The notes beneath the pieces are model-generated. The model was given only the letters and a program-made list of their open reading frames with translations, was not told the DNA's origin and did not search any database. A DNA stretch of 64,000 nt from an uncultured Flavobacteriales bacterium (GTDB taxonomy: Bacteria > Bacteroidota > Bacteroidia > Flavobacteriales_G > Salibacteraceae). The number at the start of each line of letters is the position of its first letter. Position 1 is the first letter of the stretch. Of this stretch, positions 42,619 through 51,900 are shown piece after piece. The translations under genes were made by a program, and so were the position numbers. The DNA lies in the NCBI GenBank assembly GCA_913020435.1, contig CAJVZZ010000013.1:32684-96683 (forward strand), given 5' to 3'.

Positions 42619-43591
42619 TTTTTATAATTCGATCGAATTCACCATTTTCTTTATAATAACGCCATTCTCCAGTAGGCTCATTATTTATGTAATAGCCTTC
42701 AGTCTTAAGCATACTATCCGAATAATATGTTTTATAAAACCCACTTTTTAGATTATTGGCATAATCTCCTTCTTCTAGAATATTTCTATTTTCATCCCAA
42801 AATCTCCACCACCCTACTTTTACATTTTCAGAGAAATACCCCTCTTCCATAAGTTTCCCATTCGAATGGTAATACTTCCACAATCCTGTTTTTTGATCGT
42901 TTTCAAACTCACCAACCCATTTTACTTTTCCATTTTCAAAAAAACGTTTAGCCCAACCATTTTGCTTTCCTAAGTTCCAATTGACTTCTAATTCTGTTTG
43001 GCCACTTTCATATCGCGACTCCCAAAACCCGATTCTTATGTTGTTGCTATATCCACCTTGCTTTCTTAATACTCCATTATTAAAATATTCTTTCCAGTAG
43101 CCTTCTTTCAAATCATTACCAAAATAGGATTCGGACTTGATGTTACCATTTTCATAATAACTTTTCCAAAAGCCCTCTTTCACTCCTGTATCGTAAAATT
43201 CTTTTCCTGCCAGCTGCCCATTGGGATAAAGCTTTTTCCAAACTCCTACTTTTTCTCCTTCCTCGTAGTTCCCTTCTTCAGCTCTGCTACCTTCAGCATT
43301 ATAATATTTCCAATACCCTTTTTCTAACCCTTTTTTATATTTACCAATTGAGACTAAAACTTCATCAACAGCATAGGTTTTCCACCAACCTGTTTTTTGA
43401 GCATTAAGTAGCGGTCCTTCTTCTTTAATCACACCATTATCAAAATAGATTTTACTGTAAATTGGAGTAATTGTCCAATCAGTCGTCGCCACATTTTTAA
43501 CGGCTAGAGCTTCCGGTTTAAAGGAAATATTAAAAACTGCTGCAGCAATCAATATCGACTGAAAGAGAAAAAGAAGCCAATAATTTTTCAT
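42602..43591 (-). CDS. Exported MORN-type (YwqK-like) repeat protein
   Basis: N-terminal signal WLLFLFQSILIAAAVFNIS. Then about eleven tandem repeats of 24 residues with the pattern (Y/F)xNGxxxxEGxYxxxxKxGxWKxY, for example YPNGQLAGKEFYDTG and FENGKVKWVGEFEND. They end at a short acidic tail (KIEDDE). MORN/YwqK repeats form an elongated beta-sheet. In this phylum they are common in exported proteins of unknown role; the antitoxin name sometimes attached to them is not supported here. It sits 6 bp after the NapH-like gene. Confidence 0.85.
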   Translation of the reverse strand: MKNYWLLFLFQSILIAAAVFNISFKPEALAVKNVATTDWTITPIYSKIYFDNGVIKEEGPLLNAQKTGWWKTYAVDEVLVSIGKYKKGLEKGYWKYYNAEGSRAEEGNYEEGEKVGVWKKLYPNGQLAGKEFYDTGVKEGFWKSYYENGNIKSESYFGNDLKEGYWKEYFNNGVLRKQGGYSNNIRIGFWESRYESGQTELEVNWNLGKQNGWAKRFFENGKVKWVGEFENDQKTGLWKYYHSNGKLMEEGYFSENVKVGWWRFWDENRNILEEGDYANNLKSGFYKTYYSDSMLKTEGYYINNEPTGEWRYYKENGEFDRIIKIEDDE

Positions 43592-43597
43592 TCAACT

Positions 43598-44983
43598 TTA
43601 AATAATTTCTTTATTCAACTCTGTTTTTTCATGTCCAATTAAAATTGGATTATCTGTAACTCTGTTTTCTTCTGGACCATTTTCCAGTTTTAAAACTCCA
43701 CGAGGACAAACTGCTGAACAAACACCACAACCAACACAAGAAGCACGTACAATATTCTGACCTTTTTGAGCATACGCACGGACATCAATTCCTTGTTCGC
43801 AATACGTTGAACAGTTACCACACGAAATACATTGCCCACCGTTGGTTGTAATTCTAAATCTAGACTTAAACCGTTGAACAATTCCCATGTATGCCGCCAT
43901 TGGGCAACCAAAACGGCACCAAACTCTATTACCTAACAAAGGATAAAATCCAACTCCAATAATTCCTGAAAAAGCTGCTCCAATAAGAAATGCATATGGT
44001 TTTCTGAAATAGGTATAAATGTCAAGTCCCAAAAACGTACTTGAATTGGTGAAATAGGCATACAGCACAACCGCGGTTACAACCGTTATATAAACTAAAA
44101 CTCCATGAATTAACCATCGTTCTAACTTCCAAGAATTTATGCTTTTATCGGATAGATGACGGAATGGATCACCAGCAGTTTCGGCCAAGCCACCGCATCC
44201 ACAAATCCAGCTACAATACCAACGTTTACCGACGTAGTAAGTTATAATTGGCGTTAAAAATGTAAATCCAAGAATTCCCCAAACCATATAAAACATACCC
44301 ATTGAACCCGAAGCCTGATCCGTCATGTTATTGAGGTGCCAATCATCGAAAAAATAATAATTCAAAGGCCAGAAATGCTTCAAATCTTTAGTAAAATAAG
44401 GTTGATCTTCGTTCATTCCTTCCAAAATTTCAGGAATAAAATAGGCCAAGAATAGTTGTGCTGCCATTACCGAAATCGTCCGCCACATTTGATAACGACT
44501 GTGTCGATATTTGAAAATAAATTTAACCCCTAATCCAACAATACAAATGGTATAAATGGTTCCGTAAACAAACCATTGACTCGCTGGAGCGCCTTTTAAA
44601 GCGTAGCTAAGAGGATCGAAAAATGCAATTAATCCAGTATTTGTACCTTCTGCATTTAGCCCTAGCATTTCTGGAAACCAATACAACTCTACATAAAACC
44701 CAGTAATCACAACTCCACTTACCCAGGCCAAAAGGCCTCGATTAGTAAGTGTATTTGTCCATATTCCATTGTTTTTAATTCCTTCAGATTCTCCTGCATA
44801 GGTTGAGACACCAAATACCATCATTCCTGTTAGCATACTTCCTAAGCATAACCATATAAAAATTGGAGATAGACTAACTCCAACCCATGATAATATCAAA
44901 ATGATTAATCCAATAAAACTGAGCATTAATCCAGCTGGCACTCCCAAGGATTTCACTAAATTCTTTTCGTTTGTGTTACTCAT
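43598..44983 (-). CDS. Membrane ferredoxin-like protein of the NapH/NosR/CcoG type
   Basis: About eight membrane helices over 461 residues, with two Cys-rich loops (YCSWICGCGGLAETAG and WCRFGCPMAAYMG) typical of the NapH/NosR membrane domain. A pair of 4Fe-4S motifs is near the C-terminus: CISCGNCSTYCEQG and CVGCGVCSAVCPRG. Predicted inner-membrane electron transfer protein. It overlaps the outer-membrane protein gene by 8 bp, next to the FAD oxidoreductase, which could be its electron donor or acceptor. It is not part of a nitrate or N2O reductase cluster here. Confidence 0.87.
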   Translation of the reverse strand: MSNTNEKNLVKSLGVPAGLMLSFIGLIILILSWVGVSLSPIFIWLCLGSMLTGMMVFGVSTYAGESEGIKNNGIWTNTLTNRGLLAWVSGVVITGFYVELYWFPEMLGLNAEGTNTGLIAFFDPLSYALKGAPASQWFVYGTIYTICIVGLGVKFIFKYRHSRYQMWRTISVMAAQLFLAYFIPEILEGMNEDQPYFTKDLKHFWPLNYYFFDDWHLNNMTDQASGSMGMFYMVWGILGFTFLTPIITYYVGKRWYCSWICGCGGLAETAGDPFRHLSDKSINSWKLERWLIHGVLVYITVVTAVVLYAYFTNSSTFLGLDIYTYFRKPYAFLIGAAFSGIIGVGFYPLLGNRVWCRFGCPMAAYMGIVQRFKSRFRITTNGGQCISCGNCSTYCEQGIDVRAYAQKGQNIVRASCVGCGVCSAVCPRGVLKLENGPEENRVTDNPILIGHEKTELNKEII

Positions 44984-45800
44984 TTTTCAGGTATTTGATT
45001 TTGTAAATAAATGCAGCGCTTCCGCCAATAGATTGTCCAACGTTTCTTCCCGCCAAAATAGAATAAGCGCCAAATGCAACGCCCATTTTACCTTCGTTAA
45101 ATGGCTTATAAAAAGTCCCACCTAATTTGTGATAGGAAACTCCTAAAGTTGTGAAGGCGCGATTAGTTCCATCTCGATAATCGGACCCACCATCAGCATT
45201 TTGAAAATCATAATAAAAATCAAAATAATAATTATTAGCTGCTTTTCCAATTTTTACTGCAACTGGAACTGAGCTTGGAGTAAGAATTGAACGACTTGTA
45301 AAACCTCCTTGAAGCATTCCGAACCAGCCATTATTTGCAAAATACTGAAATACCAATCGAGCATCTAAGGCTGTTGCTTGTTGCCCTATGGCATTTAATC
45401 CTTGAGTTGGATAATTAGTAATAGGAGTGCTGAACCCTCCAGCAATTAGTGCAGAAAACGTTCCTTTTTTTGTTGCCTTATTTAGAAATCTACCCTTCAA
45501 AAAGACCGAAACATCTTGCAGATTCGACCAATTTGAAGCAGTCATTACGTAAGGTAAGTTTATTTGAGCATCCAGCCAATTGGTTATTCCAGCTGAAGCA
45601 AAAATACTGGCGCTAGCAGTTGTTCTACTCAACGAAACTAATCCATCAGATGCATGAAACTTTGAGAAGCTATCGAAAGTCAAACCTCCCACTACATCTA
45701 TATTTCCTTTACCCTTCATAAAACCATCAACAGCAGGCTGAGCAATAGCGGAAAAGGAAAAACAAAGACTCAAAAATCCTATGAAAAAATCCTTGCCCAT
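44976..45800 (-). CDS. Hypothetical outer-membrane beta-barrel protein
   Basis: Signal peptide (FFIGFLSLCFSFSAIAQ) followed by alternating beta-strand segments through residue 274 (NIDVVGGLTFDSFSKF, ASIFASAGITNWLDAQINLPY, NYYFDFYYDFQNADGGSDY). It ends in a short Lys/Glu tail, AAFIYKIKYLKNE. No family name is assigned. It overlaps both neighbours (22 bp with the oxidoreductase, 8 bp with the NapH-like gene), so all three are translationally coupled. Confidence 0.72.
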   Translation of the reverse strand: MGKDFFIGFLSLCFSFSAIAQPAVDGFMKGKGNIDVVGGLTFDSFSKFHASDGLVSLSRTTASASIFASAGITNWLDAQINLPYVMTASNWSNLQDVSVFLKGRFLNKATKKGTFSALIAGGFSTPITNYPTQGLNAIGQQATALDARLVFQYFANNGWFGMLQGGFTSRSILTPSSVPVAVKIGKAANNYYFDFYYDFQNADGGSDYRDGTNRAFTTLGVSYHKLGGTFYKPFNEGKMGVAFGAYSILAGRNVGQSIGGSAAFIYKIKYLKNE

Positions 45801-47107
45801 TTCTTTTTTTTGATTTGAATGTTTTTACCGAATTGACTGTTGTAGGCATTCACTATTTCGCTTCCGTATTGTTTATAAAGTTCAGGATCGAAGTTAACAT
45901 CTTCGAGATGCTCCATCACAAAATCAATTGATTTTGTGTTAGTTAGCCATTTATCAAACAACTCATGACGCATTCTAATTCCGAACGTATTGATACCTAC
46001 AAATTGTTCACTTGACTTATTAAAAACGAATTTCACACCCATCCTTCCATTGGTATGTTCCCAATAAAATTGTTCGTTTTCCTCCTCAACCTGCGCCGAT
46101 ACAACTCCATAAGTCTGGTATTCAATATCAAAGAACTTAGCAGAATTGAACCAGTTTCCAGGTTTATATTCTGTTCTTTTACCAGTTAAGGTTTTCGCCA
46201 ATGTTTCACCCATCATTCGGCCAGTATACCAAACTTGTTCAATTTTTCGGCGCCCTTTTGGTGCTACTTTAAACTGAGCGCAATCTCCGAGAGCATAAAC
46301 ATTAGGTTGACTTGTTTCTAAGAACTCATTCACTACTATTCCTCGATCGGTTTCTAGCTCTGCTTCTTTTAAGAATTGAATATTTGGACTTACACCAGCA
46401 GTAAGACCCACAAACTGGCATTCAATTTCTCCGTGTGTATCTGTTTTGACTGCCCTAACCCGTCCATTTTCATCAGACAAAATCTCTAGTAAGTTAGTTT
46501 CTAGTACTAGTTTTACGCCATGCTCCGCTATATGTTTGTGCACTAAATTTCCTTCTTCCTTAGGAAGTACATTCCCCCAAAACCGATTTTCTCGAACTAA
46601 AAAATCCACTTCAATATTTCGGCTTCGAAACATTTCTGCCATTTCAACTCCAATAAGTCCTCCACCAACAATGACGGCTTTGCGTAAGTTTTTGGAGTTT
46701 TCTTCCATCAGCTCCAAGTCATTGTAAGAATACAATCCTTGAACTCCTTCTAGGTCTTGTCCCGGCCAACCAAATTTATTGGGTTTAGATCCTAAGGCAA
46801 GCACTAGTTTGGTGTAATTCGTTTGTTTTCCATTAGAAAAATGGAGTTTTTGGCCGTTAAAATCAATGGTATTCACATGCGCAAAACACAATTCAATTCT
46901 ATTCTTTGCCCAAAAGTTGTCTTCATAGGGTTTCATGTGTTCTTTTTTCATGTGCCCCATGTAAGCATACATAAGAGCAGTGCGAGAAAAAAAGTACTTT
47001 GTCTCCGAGGATATCACAATAATTTGTGCCTTACTATTTTGCTTACGCACGTTTCTAGCAGTGGTTATCCCAGATATTCCGTTGCCTATTATTACAATTC
47101 GTTCCAT
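45779..47107 (-). CDS. FAD-dependent NAD(P)H oxidoreductase (rubredoxin/nitrite-reductase-like)
   Basis: Start at ATG 47107 gives MERIVIIGNGISGITTARNV, the FAD-binding GxGxxG at the very N-terminus; the track start at 47185 adds 26 unconserved residues. A second Rossmann motif for NAD(P)H is in AVIVGGGLIGVEMAEMF, and VYALGDCAQF closes the FAD site. The last 130 or so residues are a C-terminal domain. It is about 443 residues. First gene of a six-gene operon ending with two glycosyltransferases. It could feed electrons to the adjacent Fe-S membrane protein (inference). Confidence 0.88.
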   Translation of the reverse strand: MERIVIIGNGISGITTARNVRKQNSKAQIIVISSETKYFFSRTALMYAYMGHMKKEHMKPYEDNFWAKNRIELCFAHVNTIDFNGQKLHFSNGKQTNYTKLVLALGSKPNKFGWPGQDLEGVQGLYSYNDLELMEENSKNLRKAVIVGGGLIGVEMAEMFRSRNIEVDFLVRENRFWGNVLPKEEGNLVHKHIAEHGVKLVLETNLLEILSDENGRVRAVKTDTHGEIECQFVGLTAGVSPNIQFLKEAELETDRGIVVNEFLETSQPNVYALGDCAQFKVAPKGRRKIEQVWYTGRMMGETLAKTLTGKRTEYKPGNWFNSAKFFDIEYQTYGVVSAQVEEENEQFYWEHTNGRMGVKFVFNKSSEQFVGINTFGIRMRHELFDKWLTNTKSIDFVMEHLEDVNFDPELYKQYGSEIVNAYNSQFGKNIQIKKKKWARIFS

Positions 47108-47233
47108 AATCTTAAAAGAACGACAAAGAAACACAGTTGACTCAGGTAATCTTGTCATTTGATGGACAATAAAACAAAGAATCACAACCTGTCAAAAACT
47201 TAATCAGAAATGTAATCAATACAACACTTTTGA

Positions 47234-47259
47234 GCTGCAAGTTGGTCGACTTTTGCAGC
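47234..47259. promoter_or_regulatory. Operator-like dyad before the DUF547 gene
   Basis: Perfect 7-bp arms GCTGCAA and TTGCAGC with a 12-bp spacer, ending 1 bp before a weak -7 like TACTTTAA and 19 bp before the start codon. It could be a regulator site. Confidence 0.35.
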
Positions 47260-47277
47260 ATACTTTAAACTACTAAA

Positions 47278-48906
47278 ATGCGCTTTCTTCTGCTCCTTTC
47301 TGCACTTTTTTTAGCGGTTTCATTGCCGGCTCAAGACTTCTTTGAAAAAAGTGATTTTTTCTTTGCAGAGAACGTTTCAAATAACAAGGTGGACTATAAA
47401 AAACTCGTTGCTAACTCCGCAGGCTTAGACGAATTGATAGATCAGATTAAAAAACAGGATTTAACTGCATTAGCCGAGTCCGATAAAAAAGCATTTCTAA
47501 TCAATAGTTACAATCTTCTTGTGATCAATCAAGTAATCGAAAATTGGCCCACTAAATCAGTGATGGAGATTGGAGGGTTTTTTGAATCAAATAAGGTTGT
47601 TATAGGCGGGAAAAAAATGACCTTGAATGATCTGGAAAATAAGGAAATAAGAACAGTGTATAATGATCCAAGAGTTCATTTTGTGTTGGTTTGTGGAGCA
47701 AATGGTTGTCCCCCTATTATCAATAAAGCATACCTGCCAGCAACTTTGAATGCTCAACTAGACCTACAAACTAAAATTGCGATGAATAACCCCAATTTCA
47801 TTCAGGTAAATGAAGATGGAGACGTTAAAATTTCAGAGATTTTTAATTGGTACAAGGAAGATTTTCTTGCAAAAGGAAATATTATCGAATACATAAATTC
47901 TTATCGGGACATACCCATTTCGGTGGAACAAAAACCAAGATATTATCCTTACGATTGGAGTATTAATGTGAGATCTATAATATCCGGTGCTTCCTCTAAG
48001 GCCGTTCAGTCTTTTGATCCAGAAGATCCAAAATCTGAATCAGCCGCAGTTAATTTACAGACCTACACTGCAGGTTCATTACTAAAAAAGAACCAAGCAG
48101 ATTTCACAATTTTCAATTCCATCTATACTGAAAGTGAAAACAATTGGCAAGGACAAGATTACTCCGGTTACCGCACAACCTTTGCCAGTTCACTAATCCA
48201 ATTCACATACGGAGTAACAAAGAGTGCCAGAATTAATCTAGGATTGGACATTAGCCTAAAAGGTTCAGGAAAAGCAAACAATGATGAGAGCTACAATCAA
48301 ATTGGAAGAGCATTTGATTTTAGAAACGACGATTCTACACGAGTTGGAGTGTCTTATATCGCTCCAAAAATCAAAATTCAACCCTTTAAAAATGTTGCTG
48401 ATTTCACGCTTCAGAGTTCCTTCAACATTGTACTACCAAAACATCCTGAAGGTTACTCAAACCCTGATGGAAGTGGCACTGGAAACTTACTTTGGATTGA
48501 GTGGGATAGACATGTTTGGTGGACACAGTTCTTCTATACCAAAATGATGTTCGACGATAAATTTCAGGTATTTGCTGAGCTGGATTTATTATTTCGTTTT
48601 AAAAGCAGCACATCTCAAATAACTCATTTTGATTTGCCGGCAAGTGTTTTCTTAAGTTACTTCCCAACTAAAAAGATTACAACTTATGGTATGATTCAAC
48701 ATGTTCCTCGCTTCTTATACGATACTAAAGAACCTCAAATTAACGATTGGTTAATCCGTTCAAATTATACCCAATACGGTGCAGGTTTAAAGTATCAATT
48801 AAAACCATCCATAAATATCGAATTATTGTACACCAACTTTTTCAGAGCGCAAAACGGAGGCCTTGGAGAAACCTTTAATCTTGGAATAAAGTATGTCTTA
48901 TTTTAA
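47278..48906 (+). CDS. DUF547 domain fused to an outer-membrane barrel-like domain
   Basis: Signal peptide FLLLLSALFLAVSLPAQ. Residues about 40-215 are a DUF547 domain: AFLINSYNLLVINQVIENWP, NDLENKEIRTVYNDPRVHFVLVCGANGCPPI, and EIFNWYKEDF, with the conserved Cys in CGANGCPP. From about residue 260 the protein is beta-rich with aromatic strand ends (FIRFTYGVTKSARINLGLD-like strands, final LGIKYVLF), typical of an outer-membrane barrel. DUF547 proteins are usually stand-alone, so this is an unusual fusion. The frame is continuous, with no sign of misassembly. Function unknown. Confidence 0.8.
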   Translation: MRFLLLLSALFLAVSLPAQDFFEKSDFFFAENVSNNKVDYKKLVANSAGLDELIDQIKKQDLTALAESDKKAFLINSYNLLVINQVIENWPTKSVMEIGGFFESNKVVIGGKKMTLNDLENKEIRTVYNDPRVHFVLVCGANGCPPIINKAYLPATLNAQLDLQTKIAMNNPNFIQVNEDGDVKISEIFNWYKEDFLAKGNIIEYINSYRDIPISVEQKPRYYPYDWSINVRSIISGASSKAVQSFDPEDPKSESAAVNLQTYTAGSLLKKNQADFTIFNSIYTESENNWQGQDYSGYRTTFASSLIQFTYGVTKSARINLGLDISLKGSGKANNDESYNQIGRAFDFRNDDSTRVGVSYIAPKIKIQPFKNVADFTLQSSFNIVLPKHPEGYSNPDGSGTGNLLWIEWDRHVWWTQFFYTKMMFDDKFQVFAELDLLFRFKSSTSQITHFDLPASVFLSYFPTKKITTYGMIQHVPRFLYDTKEPQINDWLIRSNYTQYGAGLKYQLKPSINIELLYTNFFRAQNGGLGETFNLGIKYVLF

Positions 48907-48988
48907 CGGACGATTACAATAAAACCAGTGATTTCGACGACCTTACCGTTGTATTTTTTGATAAGCGCCTTTTTACTAGTAGGTTAGT

Positions 48989-51900
48989 CTAGCGAAACAG
49001 CGTAAAAAACCCTTCTTTTGTTATTTCTTCTTCTGAAATAGAAATTGCTTTAACGAACCATAAATACGTTTCTTGGTTCTGTAATTCTCCTTTGTAATAT
49101 CCATCCCAACCTAATTGGGCAGGAGTAGATTCAAAAACAATTTCTCCCCAACGGTTAAACACTTTAAACTCAAGAATCTCTTTTAATCCCCATCCATCTG
49201 GATATATAATATCATTAAAACCATCACCATTCGGCGTAAAACCTTCTGCAACATCTACAGTATACTTTTCATCAACATTGATGTAGAACACTTTACTGGA
49301 TTCAAAACAACCTAGAGAATCAGTAACGAATAACGTATAACTTGTACTTACGATTGGATCAAAATCTGTTTTTAAACAGGTATCGCAAATCACACCACTA
49401 ATAGGCTCCCATCTGTATTTAGCTCCAAATTTAGAACGTGCCGTAGTGGTAAAATTCTCACCAATAATTATAGAGGTGTCGTTAGGTAAGGTTATAGTTG
49501 GGATTTGCTGAACACGAACTACTGCAGAATCCTTGCTTTGACATTTATTACTGTCTGTACCAGTTACAACGTATGTTATTGTAGCTAATGGACCAACTTT
49601 AGGATTTCTAATATTTCTGTTACTCATATATGAAATCGGTGACCACCGATAGTTAAGCGCACCAGACGAATTTAATAGAAGGCTATCTCCTCTACAAACT
49701 GTACTATCACCAAATGCAAAAACCTGAGGACTAGGCTGGACAATGATTACCGCCTTAGCAGTATCCTTGCATCCGTTTCGAGTATTTTGAGCAATCAGTT
49801 GTACAGTATATCTTCCATCGCTGGTATACACATTATTAGGATTTTGAGCAGTCGAAGCATTTTGATCGCCAAAACTCCAAGTCCAATTATTACCATCAAT
49901 AGATTGATCCGTAAATATTCCATTAAATGGCTTGCAACCAATAGTATCTGGTATTGAAAATTGTGCAATAACCTCTTCAATAACCAATGGAATTGTAAAT
50001 GCTCGTTCGCAGGTTAAGGCGCTATCACGATATACCAACACTGGATTAAGCAGACCTTTTTTGTAATAAACATTAGACAATTCTTTAACGGTATTATCGG
50101 TTGTATCGACCCTGCCATCACTAAAATCCCATTCAAATTCATAGGTATAGATGTTGGTGGTATCGAGACTGAATGTAACCGAATCAAATACACAAATTGA
50201 ATCATCACTTACCAGAAATCGCGCATAAGGTCCTTTTACATTTATGTACTTCTTATAAGTGATGGAATCTTGGCAGCCATATGAGGTTTCGACTATCAGC
50301 TTAACACTATACTCTCCTGGGTCAGTAAAGGTTTTAGTTAATGAATCTTTCAACGGAGAACGAATTGGACTTCTTCCATCTCCAAAATCCCAATAACGCC
50401 AGGATATGCTGTCTCCCATACTTTGATCAAAGAAATAAGTTGTTGCGGGATAACATGTTGTGTCAGTTAATGAAGCATAGAACTTTAAAGAATCTATTCC
50501 TTGAACAGTAATCGGAATTATGCTACTATCCTTGCAAACTGAAGCTTCAGTTATGTAGGTTGCATTAAACACCCCTCGAGAAGCATACGCATGCGTTGGT
50601 CCTGAAAGTAAGCTACTGTCTCCATCTCCAAATTTCCATGTAAACTTTGAAAGACCAAATTGAGATGTGTCTTGAAAAGTAATTGGTTGGCCAACGCATA
50701 CTGTAGAGTCATCAGTATTAAAAATCGGATTAAGATCGTGAATAATAATTTGAACTTTCGTGGGCTGAATGCAACCTTGGAGATCTCCATATAAATAACG
50801 CTCTGGATTGTCGGGTGTTAATCGATGGAAGTAATGATATGAGGAATCCACCGCATTTAAGCTCAGTGTCATAGTATCTGAAACATAACCTTTTTTTGGT
50901 TTTGTGGTATCTACACGCATTACTTGCTTATAAAATCTTGAATTATTTACGATATCAGTATCATTTCTTTGCCAGAAATAGAAGAGATTGTTCCTGTTTC
51001 CGGTGAAAATATTATTAATTGTATCGAAATAGTCGCGGTAATTGACGCTTCCTGGACCAGGTGGGTGCATTCCAAAACTGTCTGCAGCGGTTATCCTAAG
51101 TGTATCACCATCGCAAAAATTTAATACAGGAAGGCTAAAGGCTGGTTTGTTCGGCATTATATGAACTTGCATGATCGCAGTGTCTTGGCAACTATCGACA
51201 TCAGTCACAACTAGTCTTACATTGTATATTCCCTCAGTGCTGAATTTAGTTTTTGGCCTAGGATTGAGCGTAGCTGTTTGTCCATTTCCAAAATCCCAAT
51301 TAAATCGAAAACCTATATTTCCGCCAGATTTAGATCCATCAAATTGAAAAACACTATCCGCACAGCCCACTTCATTCTTTAGAATCGAGGCAGTTACTGG
51401 CAATGGTTGTATAATCATCTTATCCTCTACGGTACAGCCTGTAGTATCGTTGATAACCTTTAATTTAATTTCATAAACACCCTGTTTGGCATATAAATGA
51501 GTTGGATTAATACTTACAGAGTCGATTGCAGAGCTATCTCCAAAATCCCAGTAAAACCTATTGTAATTGCCAATGGCACTCAATAGAAATGATTGCTGCA
51601 ACGGCAAAAAACAAGAACTTGAACTATTATTACCAATACTTGCAGCAGGGCCACTAACAAAGACGGAAATAGTGGTATCGTCATAGCAACTGTTATCTTC
51701 AACAATTAGTATGATTTTGTAAACTCCAACAGAATCGTAAGAGTGCTCGAATACCTTCCCCGTTCCAGCTTGTTTATCTCCGAATTGCCAAGCATAGTTA
51801 TCTATTTTGGTTGAGTCTGTGGAAGTACTTATAAACTTAAAAGTCTCCTTATAACAAAGAGTATCGTCTGAGATTTTGAAGTTAGCAAAGGGTTTTTCGC

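Noticed and set aside
42602-43591. Antitoxin function for the MORN/YwqK-repeat protein
   Set aside because: The protein has a signal peptide and no adjacent toxin gene; repeats alone do not support the name.
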